36,933 nucleotides of DNA from SAR202 cluster bacterium (GTDB lineage: Bacteria; Chloroflexota; Dehalococcoidia; Lucifugimonadales; UBA2962), in contig JAKUTS010000001.1 in NCBI GenBank assembly GCA_022447925.1, positions 143,892 to 180,824 on the forward strand, written 5' to 3'. A program made the translations under genes and the position numbers. Position 1 is the stretch's first letter. Each line of letters opens with the position of its first letter. Shown in pieces: positions 16,245 to 24,777 of the stretch. Below the pieces are notes generated by a model. That model searched no databases. It was not told the DNA's origin and was given only the letters and a program-made list of their open reading frames with translations.

Positions 16245-16267
16245 AGTTTCATTGTTAGTTTCATTGT
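16245..16267. repeat. short tandem repeat, AGTTTCATTGT twice
   Basis: An 11-base unit occurs twice, one base apart, between the integrase remnant and the end of ilvD. It could be a slippage duplication or a trace of the insertion. No matching copy was noticed on the other side of the remnant. Confidence 0.4.
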
Positions 16268-16285
16268 AGGCTACCTTTTTAACCC

Positions 16286-17962
16286 TTAATGAGTGACAGC
16301 TCCCTTAGACGCCGTCCCTACCAACTTAGCGTATTTCCCTAATACTCCCCTTGTATAATTAGGTTCAATAGGACTCCAATTATTCTTCCTCTTCATCAAC
16401 TCTGCCTCAGTCACATCAACGGATAAATCTCTTGAGTCAACATCCAAATTAATGATATCTCCATTTTGCACTAGAGCAATTGGCCCGCCTACCATAGCTT
16501 CCGGTGCGACATGCCCAACCATTGGTCCTCTTGTTGCCCCAGAAAAGCGCCCGTCAGTTAGTAGTAGAGTCGAGTCACCTAATCCTGCGCCCATAATCGC
16601 TCCAGTAAGAGCAAGCATCTCTTGCATACCTGGACCACCCTTAGGGCCTTCGTACCTAACTACTACAACATCGCCATCTGAGATTCGGCCTTTAGTTACA
16701 GCCTCAAAAGCCGCCCTCTCAGAGTCAAATACTTTTGCTGGACCAGTATGAGTACGATTCTTGGTACCGGAAACCTTTAACACAGCGCCTTCAGGTGCCA
16801 AGTTGCCTTTTAATATTACAAGTCCACCTGTTGGGCTTCGAGGGTCGCTTACTGGATATATTACTTTCTTGTCGGGAGATGTTTTGAATTCAGACAGGTT
16901 TTCAGCCATAGTTTTTCCAGTACAAGTTAGAACATCCCCGTGTAAAAGACCACCTTTCAGTAATTCGTTCATCAAAGCAGGCACTCCGCCTGATTTATCC
17001 ATATCAGGCATAACGTATCTTCCGCCTGGTCGCAAATCTGTAAGATAAGGTGTTCTACGACTAAGTCTGTCAAAGTCGTCTATCTCCAAGTCCACATTAG
17101 CTTCATTTGCTATAGCAAGAAGGTGTAAAACCGCGTTCGTTGATCCGCCCATTGCGAGAACCACGGTAATTGCATTTTCGAACGATTCTCTGGTCATAAT
17201 ATCTCGAGGCTTTATATCATTTTCTAGTAATTGATATAAAACAGCCCCTGCTTTTTCTGCGAACTCTAAGTTTCTTGAATCCACAGCTGGGATTGAGGCA
17301 GTACCCGGTAGACACATCCCAAGTGCTTCTATAGCTGAGGCCATCGTGTTAGCAGTAAACATTCCTGAACATGCGCCCTCTCCGGGGCAAGCAACTCTTT
17401 CCATCGCAATTAATTCGTCTAAGCTTAAATCGCCCTGGGAATATGATCCTACTGCCTCAAACATGTCTTGAACATTTATATCTTTACCCTTGTAATTTCC
17501 AGCTAATATCGCTCCTCCATAAACAAATATTGATGGAACATTAAGTCTGGCCATGGACATTAGCGCACCAGGCATATTTTTGTCGCATGCCGCCACGACC
17601 AATAAACCATCCATGCTTTCTCCGAATACTACCGTTTCTATAGAATCCGCTATAACTTCTCTGCTTACTAAAGAGGCCTTCATTCCTTCGGTTCCCATCG
17701 ATATTCCATCGCTTATAGTAATAGTTCCAAATCCGAAAGGCACGAGATTTGCAGCTTTAACTCCGGACTTAGCTGCCTTCGCAATTCGATCTAAATGCAT
17801 ATTGCACGGTGTTACATCGCTAGCTAAATTAGCGATTGCAACAAACGGTTTCTCAAAGTCCTCATCTAGCAATCCAGAAGCTCTTAACATAGCTCTAGCT
17901 GCAGCTCTGTCAGGGCCATCCACTTGAACAGAACTATGTTTTCTGAGGTTTAATTTAGACAT
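16286..17962 (-). CDS. ilvD: dihydroxy-acid dehydratase
   Basis: A 558-residue IlvD, the penultimate enzyme of valine and isoleucine synthesis (2,3-dihydroxy-acid to 2-oxo-acid), also needed for pantothenate. The Fe-S ligand cysteines are seen in [19 protein letters not shown] and [16 protein letters not shown]. Other signatures are the [19 protein letters not shown] block near residue 80, [14 protein letters not shown] and the C-terminal [21 protein letters not shown] with the conserved catalytic serine. The ATG has GGAG nine bases ahead. The gene stands alone; an 8+8 inverted repeat lies 33 bases upstream. No other ilv gene is adjacent. Confidence 0.97.
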   Translation of the reverse strand: MSKLNLRKHSSVQVDGPDRAAARAMLRASGLLDEDFEKPFVAIANLASDVTPCNMHLDRIAKAAKSGVKAANLVPFGFGTITISDGISMGTEGMKASLVSREVIADSIETVVFGESMDGLLVVAACDKNMPGALMSMARLNVPSIFVYGGAILAGNYKGKDINVQDMFEAVGSYSQGDLSLDELIAMERVACPGEGACSGMFTANTMASAIEALGMCLPGTASIPAVDSRNLEFAEKAGAVLYQLLENDIKPRDIMTRESFENAITVVLAMGGSTNAVLHLLAIANEANVDLEIDDFDRLSRRTPYLTDLRPGGRYVMPDMDKSGGVPALMNELLKGGLLHGDVLTCTGKTMAENLSEFKTSPDKKVIYPVSDPRSPTGGLVILKGNLAPEGAVLKVSGTKNRTHTGPAKVFDSERAAFEAVTKGRISDGDVVVVRYEGPKGGPGMQEMLALTGAIMGAGLGDSTLLLTDGRFSGATRGPMVGHVAPEAMVGGPIALVQNGDIINLDVDSRDLSVDVTEAELMKRKNNWSPIEPNYTRGVLGKYAKLVGTASKGAVTH

Positions 17963-17994
17963 TAGAAATTCTCCGTTATTAAAACTATATTCAT

Positions 17995-18015
17995 TGATAA
18001 ATTTAGGATTTATCA
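17995..18015. repeat. 8+8 inverted repeat upstream of ilvD
   Basis: TGATAAAT, five bases, ATTTATCA: a perfect AT-only-but-two dyad between the flippase-like gene and ilvD. There is no T-run after it on the minus strand, so a terminator is unlikely. Its position 33-53 bases before the ilvD ATG fits an operator or leader hairpin. Confidence 0.4.
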
Positions 18016-18040
18016 GGCTAGAGGTAATTATAACCTTTAG

Positions 18041-19135
18041 CTATTTCATGTTATATGGCCATTTTAGTTTTTTTGTTATCTTGATTTGCAGGATCTCGAA
18101 CACTAAGAAAACTAAGCCGCCGAAAACTATGACACTGAGCAGAGTTACTGATCGATCTAAAATTGCTATAGAAGCCGCATCATTTTTCGGTAATGATAAA
18201 GCTAATAAACCGGTAACTCCTGTTTCTACAGCTCCAATTCCGCCAGGAGTAGGTACTGTACTTAAAATTGCGTGACCTAAAGCCACAACTAATATCATCG
18301 GTATTGATAATTCAAGGTTTAAAGCTTTAATGATAAAGAAGAGGCGACCAGCTTCGAGCAACCAACCTAATGTGCTTAGCAAAATTAAGATTGGCATTTG
18401 CTTAATATCCAAACTATCGAGCGTACCTTTATGGAACATTCCATAAATAGAAAACAGCTGTTTTGGCAAAAGTTTTGCTAATTTCATTCCAAATAAGCGC
18501 ATAAATATTAGAAAAGCGCTCAATAGACCAGCCATAGCAGCAGCAGCATATATTAGGTAACTAGAGGCTTCATTACCGATGCTCGTTATAGATAGAATTG
18601 CAACTATTAGGATGCCCAGTATTGTTGCCATATCTAGAACCCTTTCGGTCAGAAGCGTTCCTAGGCTCCATGAAAAAGTGCTTTTAAAACGACGAGAGAA
18701 ACTCCATGCACGATAGGCATCACCTAATCTAAGCCAGGCTATACCATTAATGAACCAGCCGATTAAAATAAATTTGGCAAATTCTAATGTTGATGGCAGA
18801 TTAGTTTTCAATTGATCTGATGACATCGTTTTTGATGCATTGTGAGCTAATATCTTCCAGCGTAAACCTCGCACAAGAAAACTAGCGTAATAAAGGCATA
18901 AACCGATCACATAGTCAATCGGACTCATTCCCTTAATGTTTACAAACATTTCATCCCAATCAAGATCAAGGCCTATTGATATAGAAATTATTAATGCGGA
19001 GGTTATTGCTATAAAGAAAATTGTTGGTAATGAAAAAACTCGTTGCCTTAATTTGTTGATTAAGTCAGTTTTGTTTCCTACATCTTCAAACAAAGTATTG
19101 TAATTTTCGGTGAAATATTTCCAAGGAAAGTTCAT
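18041..19135 (-). CDS. lysylphosphatidylglycerol synthase TM-like / flippase-like membrane protein
   Basis: A 364-residue polytopic membrane protein of the LPG_synthase_TM (UPF0104) family, with about eight helices. It shows the YYASFLVRGLRWKILAHNAS segment after the second helix, GWFINGIAWLRLGDAYRAW, the TERVLDMATI motif and the late signature ALGHAILSTVPTPGGIGAVETG. Members are the flippase half of MprF or stand-alone proteins tied to lipid-linked sugar transport; here no synthase domain is fused, so the substrate is open. It starts five bases after the rsmG stop, so both genes are probably cotranscribed. Confidence 0.88.
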   Translation of the reverse strand: MNFPWKYFTENYNTLFEDVGNKTDLINKLRQRVFSLPTIFFIAITSALIISISIGLDLDWDEMFVNIKGMSPIDYVIGLCLYYASFLVRGLRWKILAHNASKTMSSDQLKTNLPSTLEFAKFILIGWFINGIAWLRLGDAYRAWSFSRRFKSTFSWSLGTLLTERVLDMATILGILIVAILSITSIGNEASSYLIYAAAAMAGLLSAFLIFMRLFGMKLAKLLPKQLFSIYGMFHKGTLDSLDIKQMPILILLSTLGWLLEAGRLFFIIKALNLELSIPMILVVALGHAILSTVPTPGGIGAVETGVTGLLALSLPKNDAASIAILDRSVTLLSVIVFGGLVFLVFEILQIKITKKLKWPYNMK

Positions 19136-19140
19136 ATCAT

Positions 19141-19869
19141 TTATACATTCTGCAAAGGTTGTTTTTTAGGCACTCCATCAGGCCGAGGGAATTTTAAAGG
19201 TGTTTCCATAGATTTAGTAAGTTTTACAAAAACAGTTTCAATTTTTGGCACATCGATTTCATGATTGACTGGAAAAAGTTCTGTTTTGCCACCACCCATT
19301 TTTTCAATTGCAGTTAATGAATCAGCAACTTCAATGTGAGCTTTAGGGCCCTTATGAAGCACGCAAATTCCATTAATTTTGCAAAATGGTAAAGTTAATT
19401 CAACTAATGTAGTCAATTTCGCTACTCCACGAGCAACAACTAAGTCAAATCTTTCTCGATATAGTCTATTTTGTGCTGCTATTTCTGCTCTGTTGCTGAC
19501 AACGTTTAAGTCGTTCAATTCAAGTTCGTTTTTAATATGTTGCAAGAATTGTACTTTTTTATTTGTTGCTTCCAATAGTGTTATATTGCTGTTAGGGAAA
19601 ACTATTTTTAAAACTAAACCAGGAAAACCTGCCCCGCTTCCAACATCTATTATTCTGAAAGATTTATTATTACATATAGGTTCTACTAGGTGGACAGAAA
19701 TAGAATCTAAGAAATGTTTAAATAAGATCTCATTAGGGTCCTTTATTGCCGTTAGATTTATGTTTTTATTCCATTCGATTAATATTTTTCTATAACGATA
19801 AAGCTGATCAATTTGAGTCCCACTCAAATTGATCCCAATAAGTTTTAGATAGTTAGTTAAAATGTTCAT
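19141..19869 (-). CDS. rsmG: 16S rRNA (guanine-527-N7) methyltransferase
   Basis: A 242-residue RsmG (GidB), a class I SAM methyltransferase that modifies G527 of 16S rRNA. The region IEWNKNINLTAIKDPNEILFKHFLDSI at about residues 31-57 is the family hallmark. The SAM loop is RIIDVGSGAGFPGLVLKI, with LLEATNKKVQFLQHIKNEL after it and VVARGVAKLTTLVELTLPF as the later core. The last ~20 residues (RPDGVPKKQPL) are the usual tail. It is not next to mnmG or parAB, its common neighbours; instead it precedes the flippase-like gene and diverges from thiD. Confidence 0.95.
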   Translation of the reverse strand: MNILTNYLKLIGINLSGTQIDQLYRYRKILIEWNKNINLTAIKDPNEILFKHFLDSISVHLVEPICNNKSFRIIDVGSGAGFPGLVLKIVFPNSNITLLEATNKKVQFLQHIKNELELNDLNVVSNRAEIAAQNRLYRERFDLVVARGVAKLTTLVELTLPFCKINGICVLHKGPKAHIEVADSLTAIEKMGGGKTELFPVNHEIDVPKIETVFVKLTKSMETPLKFPRPDGVPKKQPLQNV

Positions 19870-19987
19870 ATTAGTATTAACAATAAATTAATATATCAGG
19901 AACATATAATTTTTAAGTTAAGTTGTTAGTTAATGAAAACCACATTTAATCTTTAAAGCGAACCTTTTAACAAGAGTAAAATTGATC

Positions 19988-20803
19988 ATGGAATCGAAAA
20001 AAGTAAAAAAGATATTAAGTATAGCTGGCTCAGATTCCGGGGCGGGAGCAGGTGTACAGGCCGACTTGAAAACGTTTGCAGCACTAGGTGCTTATGGTAC
20101 TTCCGTGATTACAGCCGTCACAGCACAGAATACTTTGGGTGTTACTGATCTACATCCTATTCCTTCGTCTAATGTATCAAGTCAGATAGAGGCTGTTTTG
20201 AGCGATATTGGAACTGATGGTATAAAAACAGGGATGTTAGCGAATCACGAGATTGTCAATGCTGTGGTTGAAACGTTAAGTAAATATGATGTGCCTAAAT
20301 TAGTTGTTGATCCAGTAATGGTTTCAACGACAGGAGCCCGATTAATTGCAGAGAGCGCAATAGAAAGCTTGCGCAATAGATTATTACCAATAGCAGATGT
20401 AATTACTCCTAATGTTTCTGAAGCAGAAGCCTTGATTGGAAACCAAATACAAACAATGGAAGAGTTAAGGGAGTCCGCCAAGCTAATTATGAATTTAGGT
20501 CCAAAAGCAATAGTAATTACTGGAGGTTTTGAATCCGGTCCTGCTACCGATTTAGTATATGATGGCACAGAATTTAAAGCTTTTACTGGGACTAGAATAA
20601 ATACTACTAGCACCCATGGTACTGGTTGTACGTTTGCATCTGCTTTAACTGTGTTATTAGCAGAAGGAATTGATTTGTTTGAATCAGTTAGTAAAGCTAA
20701 ACGTTTTGTTCAGCTATCGATTAGAAAGGCATACCCTATCGGTACAGGTAAAGGGCCTGTTGATCATTTTCATAATTTAATCGACTACAATAATCACACT
20801 TAA
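19988..20803 (+). CDS. thiD: hydroxymethylpyrimidine / phosphomethylpyrimidine kinase
   Basis: A ~271-residue ribokinase-fold ThiD that phosphorylates HMP and HMP-P in thiamine synthesis. Signatures are SIAGSDSGAGAGVQADLKTFAALGAYG near the start, TAVTAQNTLGV, VVDPVMVSTTGARL, and the anion hole and catalytic aspartate in STHGTGCTFASALTVLLAEG near residue 215. An ATG at 19988 is taken as the start; a TTG six bases upstream is also in frame, and the AAGAG at 19972-19976 could serve either. No other thi gene is adjacent, and I found no TPP riboswitch signature in the 118 bases upstream. The window's thiamine-diphosphate enzyme depends on this cofactor. Confidence 0.95.
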   Translation: MESKKVKKILSIAGSDSGAGAGVQADLKTFAALGAYGTSVITAVTAQNTLGVTDLHPIPSSNVSSQIEAVLSDIGTDGIKTGMLANHEIVNAVVETLSKYDVPKLVVDPVMVSTTGARLIAESAIESLRNRLLPIADVITPNVSEAEALIGNQIQTMEELRESAKLIMNLGPKAIVITGGFESGPATDLVYDGTEFKAFTGTRINTTSTHGTGCTFASALTVLLAEGIDLFESVSKAKRFVQLSIRKAYPIGTGKGPVDHFHNLIDYNNHT

Positions 20804-20909
20804 ATACGCGTTGAATAACCTGCAACGTAGCTCTATAATTCCTTTTTATAATTGAAGCCGATATATAATAAATAACTACTTATAACAGGTAATAAATTCG
20901 GAGAAAATA

Positions 20910-21152
20910 ATGGACAAGTCTAATAAAACCCAAATTAACCTCGCCAAAAGAAATTTTTTAAAGCAAATACCCTTTTTCTTTTTTGGAGGCATTGCGGTAT
21001 CGACACTTGGTCAAAATATATTCAGCACATTGTTTAATAAAAACGAGCAAGAGATTGCTTTAAATGACGAGTTTTTTATGGCACGAGATCATAAGAAGTA
21101 TGGATCATGCGGCTGTGCAAACTGTATGTACGAAAAAGATATAGTGATTTAA
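20910..21152 (+). CDS. small membrane or Tat-exported protein with CGCANC motif
   Basis: An 80-residue protein of unknown function. The N-terminus AKRNFLKQIPFFFFGGIAVSTLG resembles a twin-arginine signal with the rare KR pair instead of RR (KRxFLK), followed by a hydrophobic stretch at about residues 22-38. After a short polar segment the C-terminus has GSCGCANCMYEKD, a three-cysteine motif that could bind a metal or an Fe-S cluster. The ribosome site is GGAGAA. It is followed 24 bases later by bioY, so the two are probably one transcript. Whether it is a transport accessory or a redox peptide cannot be said. Confidence 0.65.
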   Translation: MDKSNKTQINLAKRNFLKQIPFFFFGGIAVSTLGQNIFSTLFNKNEQEIALNDEFFMARDHKKYGSCGCANCMYEKDIVI

Positions 21153-21176
21153 CAATATTTTCAGGAGATAAATGTT

Positions 21177-21821
21177 ATGCAGATGGTAACTAAATCAGGA
21201 ACTTGGGTGGTTGATTCGAAGCCATGGGTATGGTTGTCGAAACCTGGGCCATCATTGTTAGAAGCGTTGTATCCTACAGCGACTTATTTACACAAGTTAA
21301 TTGCAGCGCTTGCTATAGTCGGTATTCTAACCGGCCTAGCTCGGGCTAGTTTTTATTTGCCAGATAATCCCGTTCCAATAACCTTACAGGGATTTGGTGT
21401 GTTAATGGCTGGTGGAGTTTTGGGATGGCGGTGGGGTCTCGTTTCGATATTGATTTATTACTTCCTAGGTATGTCTGGTGTTCCCGTTTTTAAAGATGGA
21501 AGTGGAGGCTGGGCCTACACGAGCGCTGGTGTTACAGGTGGATATCTTATTGGGTTTATTGCATCTACATGGCTTGTTGGATATCTTTCCCAAAGAGGTT
21601 GGAACCGAAGGTCTTTATGGACAATGGTTTTGGGTATGTTGGTAGTTTATGTCCCCGGCCTTTTATGGCTCCAGTTTGGTGATTATGGCTGGCCAGCAGA
21701 TGGAGAATTGTTTTCCGCTGGCATGTATCCATATATTCCTGGAGACCTTGTTAAGGCAATGCTCGCTGCTACAGTTGTAGGTTTAGGTTGGAGAATAGTA
21801 GATAAAAGAAAGAACAATTAG
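21177..21821 (+). CDS. bioY: biotin transporter BioY (ECF S component)
   Basis: A 214-residue membrane protein with about six helices. BioY signatures are the NPVPITLQGFGVLMAGGVLGWRWG segment near residue 70, LIYYFLGMSGVPVFKDGSGG and TGGYLIGFIASTWLVG. The N-terminal ~35 residues (VDSKPWVWLSKPGPSLLEALYP) are a longer cytoplasmic lead than in most BioY. BioY takes up biotin alone or with an EcfAT module; no ECF ATPase gene is in the window. The ATG at 21177 has AGGAG nine bases ahead. The stop overlaps the stop of the convergent gene at 21818 by a few bases. Confidence 0.92.
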   Translation: MQMVTKSGTWVVDSKPWVWLSKPGPSLLEALYPTATYLHKLIAALAIVGILTGLARASFYLPDNPVPITLQGFGVLMAGGVLGWRWGLVSILIYYFLGMSGVPVFKDGSGGWAYTSAGVTGGYLIGFIASTWLVGYLSQRGWNRRSLWTMVLGMLVVYVPGLLWLQFGDYGWPADGELFSAGMYPYIPGDLVKAMLAATVVGLGWRIVDKRKNN

Positions 21822-22702
21822 TTAGGATCTTCTATATGAAGAAGATTTAAATTGTCATCCATCTTATTCCAAGGAATCATGGCATCTATCCAACTGCCTA
21901 ATCGATTTAAATAAACATTTAAGCAGTGGAGAAGAGTCATTAAGTCCTCTTTGGAGTCAATTTTAGCAATTGACGATAGCGATTCTTCAATTAAAGATGT
22001 CGCTTCCGGAAAACCCCATTTCCCCAATCTTTCTTGTGTTCTTTTTAAATACGCTAGAGCAACTTTTTTCGCCGCCTCTAATTCCAGTTCATTTACTAAA
22101 TTGCTTGCCACATGCAGGTTTTCTGTTCCCCAGAAAAGATCGAAGTTCGAATATATAACGCATGGAAAGTTACCCATTGGTGGTCGTTTATGGGTTCTCA
22201 TAAAAGCCACGTCTTTCGGTTCGGTTTCCCAAATGTTATTGATAGACGCGATGACTTTATTTATTGTTGGGTTTGTATGCTGTCGGTTAGATTTTCGATT
22301 AGAGTCACCAGTTAATGGCATAGTTATTGTTAATGGCATTGAACCTGCATTTAGAATTTTTTTTCCTGCAGTGACAGATTTCTCTAAGTCTTCAGGCAAT
22401 ACCTTCGCAAATAGATTTATATATCCAAACGGCATTATTTCACCATAAAACAGACAAAGCGTTTGGCTTCTTGGGTAATAACCAATGTCTCCTGGTTCGA
22501 CAGAAGGCACTTCATTTTCCCCTGGAGGTACGTAGAAAGAAAGCATGCCAATTGTTTCATCGCCAGCAAATTTAGCATTAACTGCAAAAGTTTCTGTTGG
22601 CATGGCCTCCTCAAATGCTTTACAAGTTATTGGAGCATCCTCGGTTAGTAAACGAGCACGTATTTTTTCACCACCCATTTCCATTTCAAATATTTTATCC
22701 AT
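21818..22702 (-). CDS. cyclophilin-like (DUF3830-type) protein with extra C-terminal helical domain
   Basis: A 294-residue two-part protein. The first ~135 residues match the cyclophilin-like fold of DUF3830/TM1367 proteins: IRARLLTEDAPITCKAFEEAMP, then the signature PGDIGYYPRSQTLCLFYGE near residue 75. These domains are usually stand-alone proteins of 130-150 residues. The remaining ~150 residues (EPKDVAFMRTHKRPPMGNFPCVIYSNFDLFWG, then long helices) are not recognised. The gene follows the FMN synthase-like subunit by 60 bases on the same strand, so it is probably the fourth gene of that operon. Function unknown; a small-molecule binding or regulatory role is conceivable. Confidence 0.75.
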   Translation of the reverse strand: MDKIFEMEMGGEKIRARLLTEDAPITCKAFEEAMPTETFAVNAKFAGDETIGMLSFYVPPGENEVPSVEPGDIGYYPRSQTLCLFYGEIMPFGYINLFAKVLPEDLEKSVTAGKKILNAGSMPLTITMPLTGDSNRKSNRQHTNPTINKVIASINNIWETEPKDVAFMRTHKRPPMGNFPCVIYSNFDLFWGTENLHVASNLVNELELEAAKKVALAYLKRTQERLGKWGFPEATSLIEESLSSIAKIDSKEDLMTLLHCLNVYLNRLGSWIDAMIPWNKMDDNLNLLHIEDPN

Positions 22703-22762
22703 TTAAGGTAAACCTCTTAATTCACAAATTATATTAATGACATTCTTGTAATTGGACAGCAA

Positions 22763-24085
22763 TTAATAGATTTTATTATTGCCAACTAATGGGACACCAG
22801 TCATTGCTGAAGCATCCATCGTTAATGCACGCAGATCCTCTGGTTCCAAATTGTGTATATTACTCTTGCCACAGGCTCTAGATATTAATTGAACCTCTAG
22901 GGTCAAAGCATTTAGATAGTTTGCTACTCTTTCTGCTGCCTTTTCTAAATCTAATCTGGATTCCAGCTCAGGATCTTGGGTAGTAATACCGACTGGGCAC
23001 ATTCCTGTATGACAATGATGGCATGCTCCAGGCCTAGTACCTAGTCGCTCATAATCTTCCACGTAAATAGACTTATTGCAATTTAAAGCTATTAGAGCGG
23101 CTGTACCTATTGCTACCCCTTTTGCTCCTAAGGCGAGAGCTTTTGCTATATCTGCTCCACTGGTTATTCCACCTGAAATGATCAAGTCGACCTCGTCTTC
23201 TAAACCAAGTTCATTAAGAGCCCGAACTGCTTCAGCAGTAGCCGGCATTGTTGGTACACCGGTGTGATCTAGTTGTAGTTCTGGAGACGCACCCGTGCCT
23301 GCTTCCATTCCATCTATAACAATTGCATCGGCTCCAACTTTAGCAGCCAACTTTACATCGTCGGTAACACGACCTGCGCCCAATTTTATAAATATTGGAA
23401 CTTTACCTTCAGTTACTTCACGAAGTTCCTCTATTTTAATCATCAAATCATCTGACCCCATCCAGTCAGGATGTCTGACTGGACTCCTTTGGTCAATTCC
23501 TGCTGGCAGTTCTCGCTGATCAGCTATTGTTTCTGAAACTTTAAGCCCCATTAACAAACCGCCAGTTCCAGGCTTTGCTCCCTGTCCTATTACAATTTCA
23601 AGTGCATTAGCTTGTTTTAAGTGATCAGGATTAAACCCGTATCTACTTGGCAATACTTGATACATTAGCAAATCTGATGCTGCTCGTTCTTCATGTAGCA
23701 TCCCACCATCTCCAGTAACAGTCATTGTGCCAATGGTGCTAGCAGCTTTTCCAAGAGCTACTTTGGCTGTTTTGGAGAGCGCACCATAACTCATTCCAGT
23801 GATATAAACTGGCGTATCTAGTTCCAATGGTTCGCTTGCGTTTCTCGCCCCGATTGTTGTTTTAGTACTGCAGCTTTCTCTGTAGCCTTCCAATGGAACC
23901 CTGCTTAATCCAGAGGTAACAAATGTCAGGTCATCAAATGTGGGTAATTTTCGAAGGGTACCGAAACCCCGTAAACGATATCGACCTAACTCACTTTTAG
24001 CTTGTATATCCTCAATGATTTCTGGTGCATAGAAAAAGCTTTCTCTAATTAATGGACGAATATTTTCTGAATCTTGTTTACTCAT
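22763..24085 (-). CDS. FMN-binding glutamate synthase-like subunit (GlxD/MgsC type)
   Basis: A ~440-residue stand-alone equivalent of the FMN/synthase domain of GltB. The TIM barrel shows TPVYITGMSYGALSKTAKVAL, TGDGGMLHEER, EIVIGQGAKPGTGGLL and DLIISGGITSGADIAKALALGAKGVAIGTA. The [3Fe-4S] site is at ACHHCHTGMCPVGITTQ. The tail ACGKSNIHNLEPEDLRALT is typical of GlxD and N-methylglutamate synthase MgsC rather than of plain GltB. The start is set at the ATG at 24085: GGAGGG lies seven bases ahead and the codon overlaps the previous stop as ATGA; an ATG five codons upstream lies before that ribosome site. It should transfer nascent ammonia onto a 2-oxo acid, product unknown. Confidence 0.88.
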   Translation of the reverse strand: MSKQDSENIRPLIRESFFYAPEIIEDIQAKSELGRYRLRGFGTLRKLPTFDDLTFVTSGLSRVPLEGYRESCSTKTTIGARNASEPLELDTPVYITGMSYGALSKTAKVALGKAASTIGTMTVTGDGGMLHEERAASDLLMYQVLPSRYGFNPDHLKQANALEIVIGQGAKPGTGGLLMGLKVSETIADQRELPAGIDQRSPVRHPDWMGSDDLMIKIEELREVTEGKVPIFIKLGAGRVTDDVKLAAKVGADAIVIDGMEAGTGASPELQLDHTGVPTMPATAEAVRALNELGLEDEVDLIISGGITSGADIAKALALGAKGVAIGTAALIALNCNKSIYVEDYERLGTRPGACHHCHTGMCPVGITTQDPELESRLDLEKAAERVANYLNALTLEVQLISRACGKSNIHNLEPEDLRALTMDASAMTGVPLVGNNKIY

Positions 24086-24777
24086 AGAGCGACCCTCCAT
24101 AATTTAAAGTCACTCTTATCAAAATTATAGAGTTTCTTTCCCGAGACAATTTTTTTAAATTCGGGGTTTTGTGGTATGCCCTCAATTTTGTATTTTGATA
24201 ACAGATCATTGATTGTTAATTTGTCATCCTCAGTGCTGTTTGTAACTATCGCGTCATTTCCTAGGTCATCTGCAGAGCCTAATACAAATAGTTTTCCTTC
24301 ATATATTGAATCCGCAAATGCATCTCCAGTATCTCCACAAACCACCATTAGACCTCTTTGCATCACAAATCCGGACATGTAATCTACATTTTTCCCAATC
24401 ACAATAGTTCCTGCTTTTTGAGATATGCCTGTTCTTGGCCCAGAGTTTCCATGGACAATTAAGGTTCCGCCTCTCATAGCTGCTCCGGCAGCAGCACTTG
24501 AGTTACCATGCACTATTACTGTTCCTGATTGCATGTCCGAGGCCACCGACCATCCAGCGTTACCATTAATTTCGATTGTGCATTGCTTTAACATTCCACC
24601 ACAGTAGTAACCTACGCTACCTTGAAAGACAACCTTTCCAGGCTGATCTAATCCGACACCAAGATTATGGCGTGAATTAGGGTTTTCAACATTTACCTCG
24701 CCATCTTCATCTAAACCTTTTTTAATTGCTTGGTTTATTTCTTTTATGGAAAGGCCATTACAATCTATCGAAGCCAA
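24082..24777 (-). CDS. GXGXG-domain glutamate synthase-like subunit (GlxC/MgsB type)
   Basis: A 231-residue stand-alone GXGXG (beta-helix) domain, as at the C-terminus of GltB. Repeats read VVFQGSVGYYCGGMLKQC, IEINGNAGWSVASDMQSG, VIVHGNSSAAAGAAMRGG, LIVHGNSGPRTGISQKAG and LMVVCGDTGDAFADSIYEG, each turn carrying Gly-rich corners. This domain is structural and helps to form the ammonia tunnel between the glutaminase and FMN subunits. It starts at a TTG (24777) inside the end of the glutaminase gene (13-base overlap) and ends in an ATGA overlap with the FMN subunit. A possible ribosome site GGCGGT lies before the TTG. The C-terminal ~50 residues are unlike GltB. Confidence 0.87.
   Translation of the reverse strand: MASIDCNGLSIKEINQAIKKGLDEDGEVNVENPNSRHNLGVGLDQPGKVVFQGSVGYYCGGMLKQCTIEINGNAGWSVASDMQSGTVIVHGNSSAAAGAAMRGGTLIVHGNSGPRTGISQKAGTIVIGKNVDYMSGFVMQRGLMVVCGDTGDAFADSIYEGKLFVLGSADDLGNDAIVTNSTEDDKLTINDLLSKYKIEGIPQNPEFKKIVSGKKLYNFDKSDFKLWRVAL

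Noticed and set aside
19870-19987. TPP riboswitch before thiD
   Set aside because: The conserved CTGAGA-type core and pairing arms are not present in the 118 bases upstream.
20804-20850. Intrinsic terminator after thiD
   Set aside because: The only hairpin (CGTTG/CAACG) has five pairs and no T-run directly after it.
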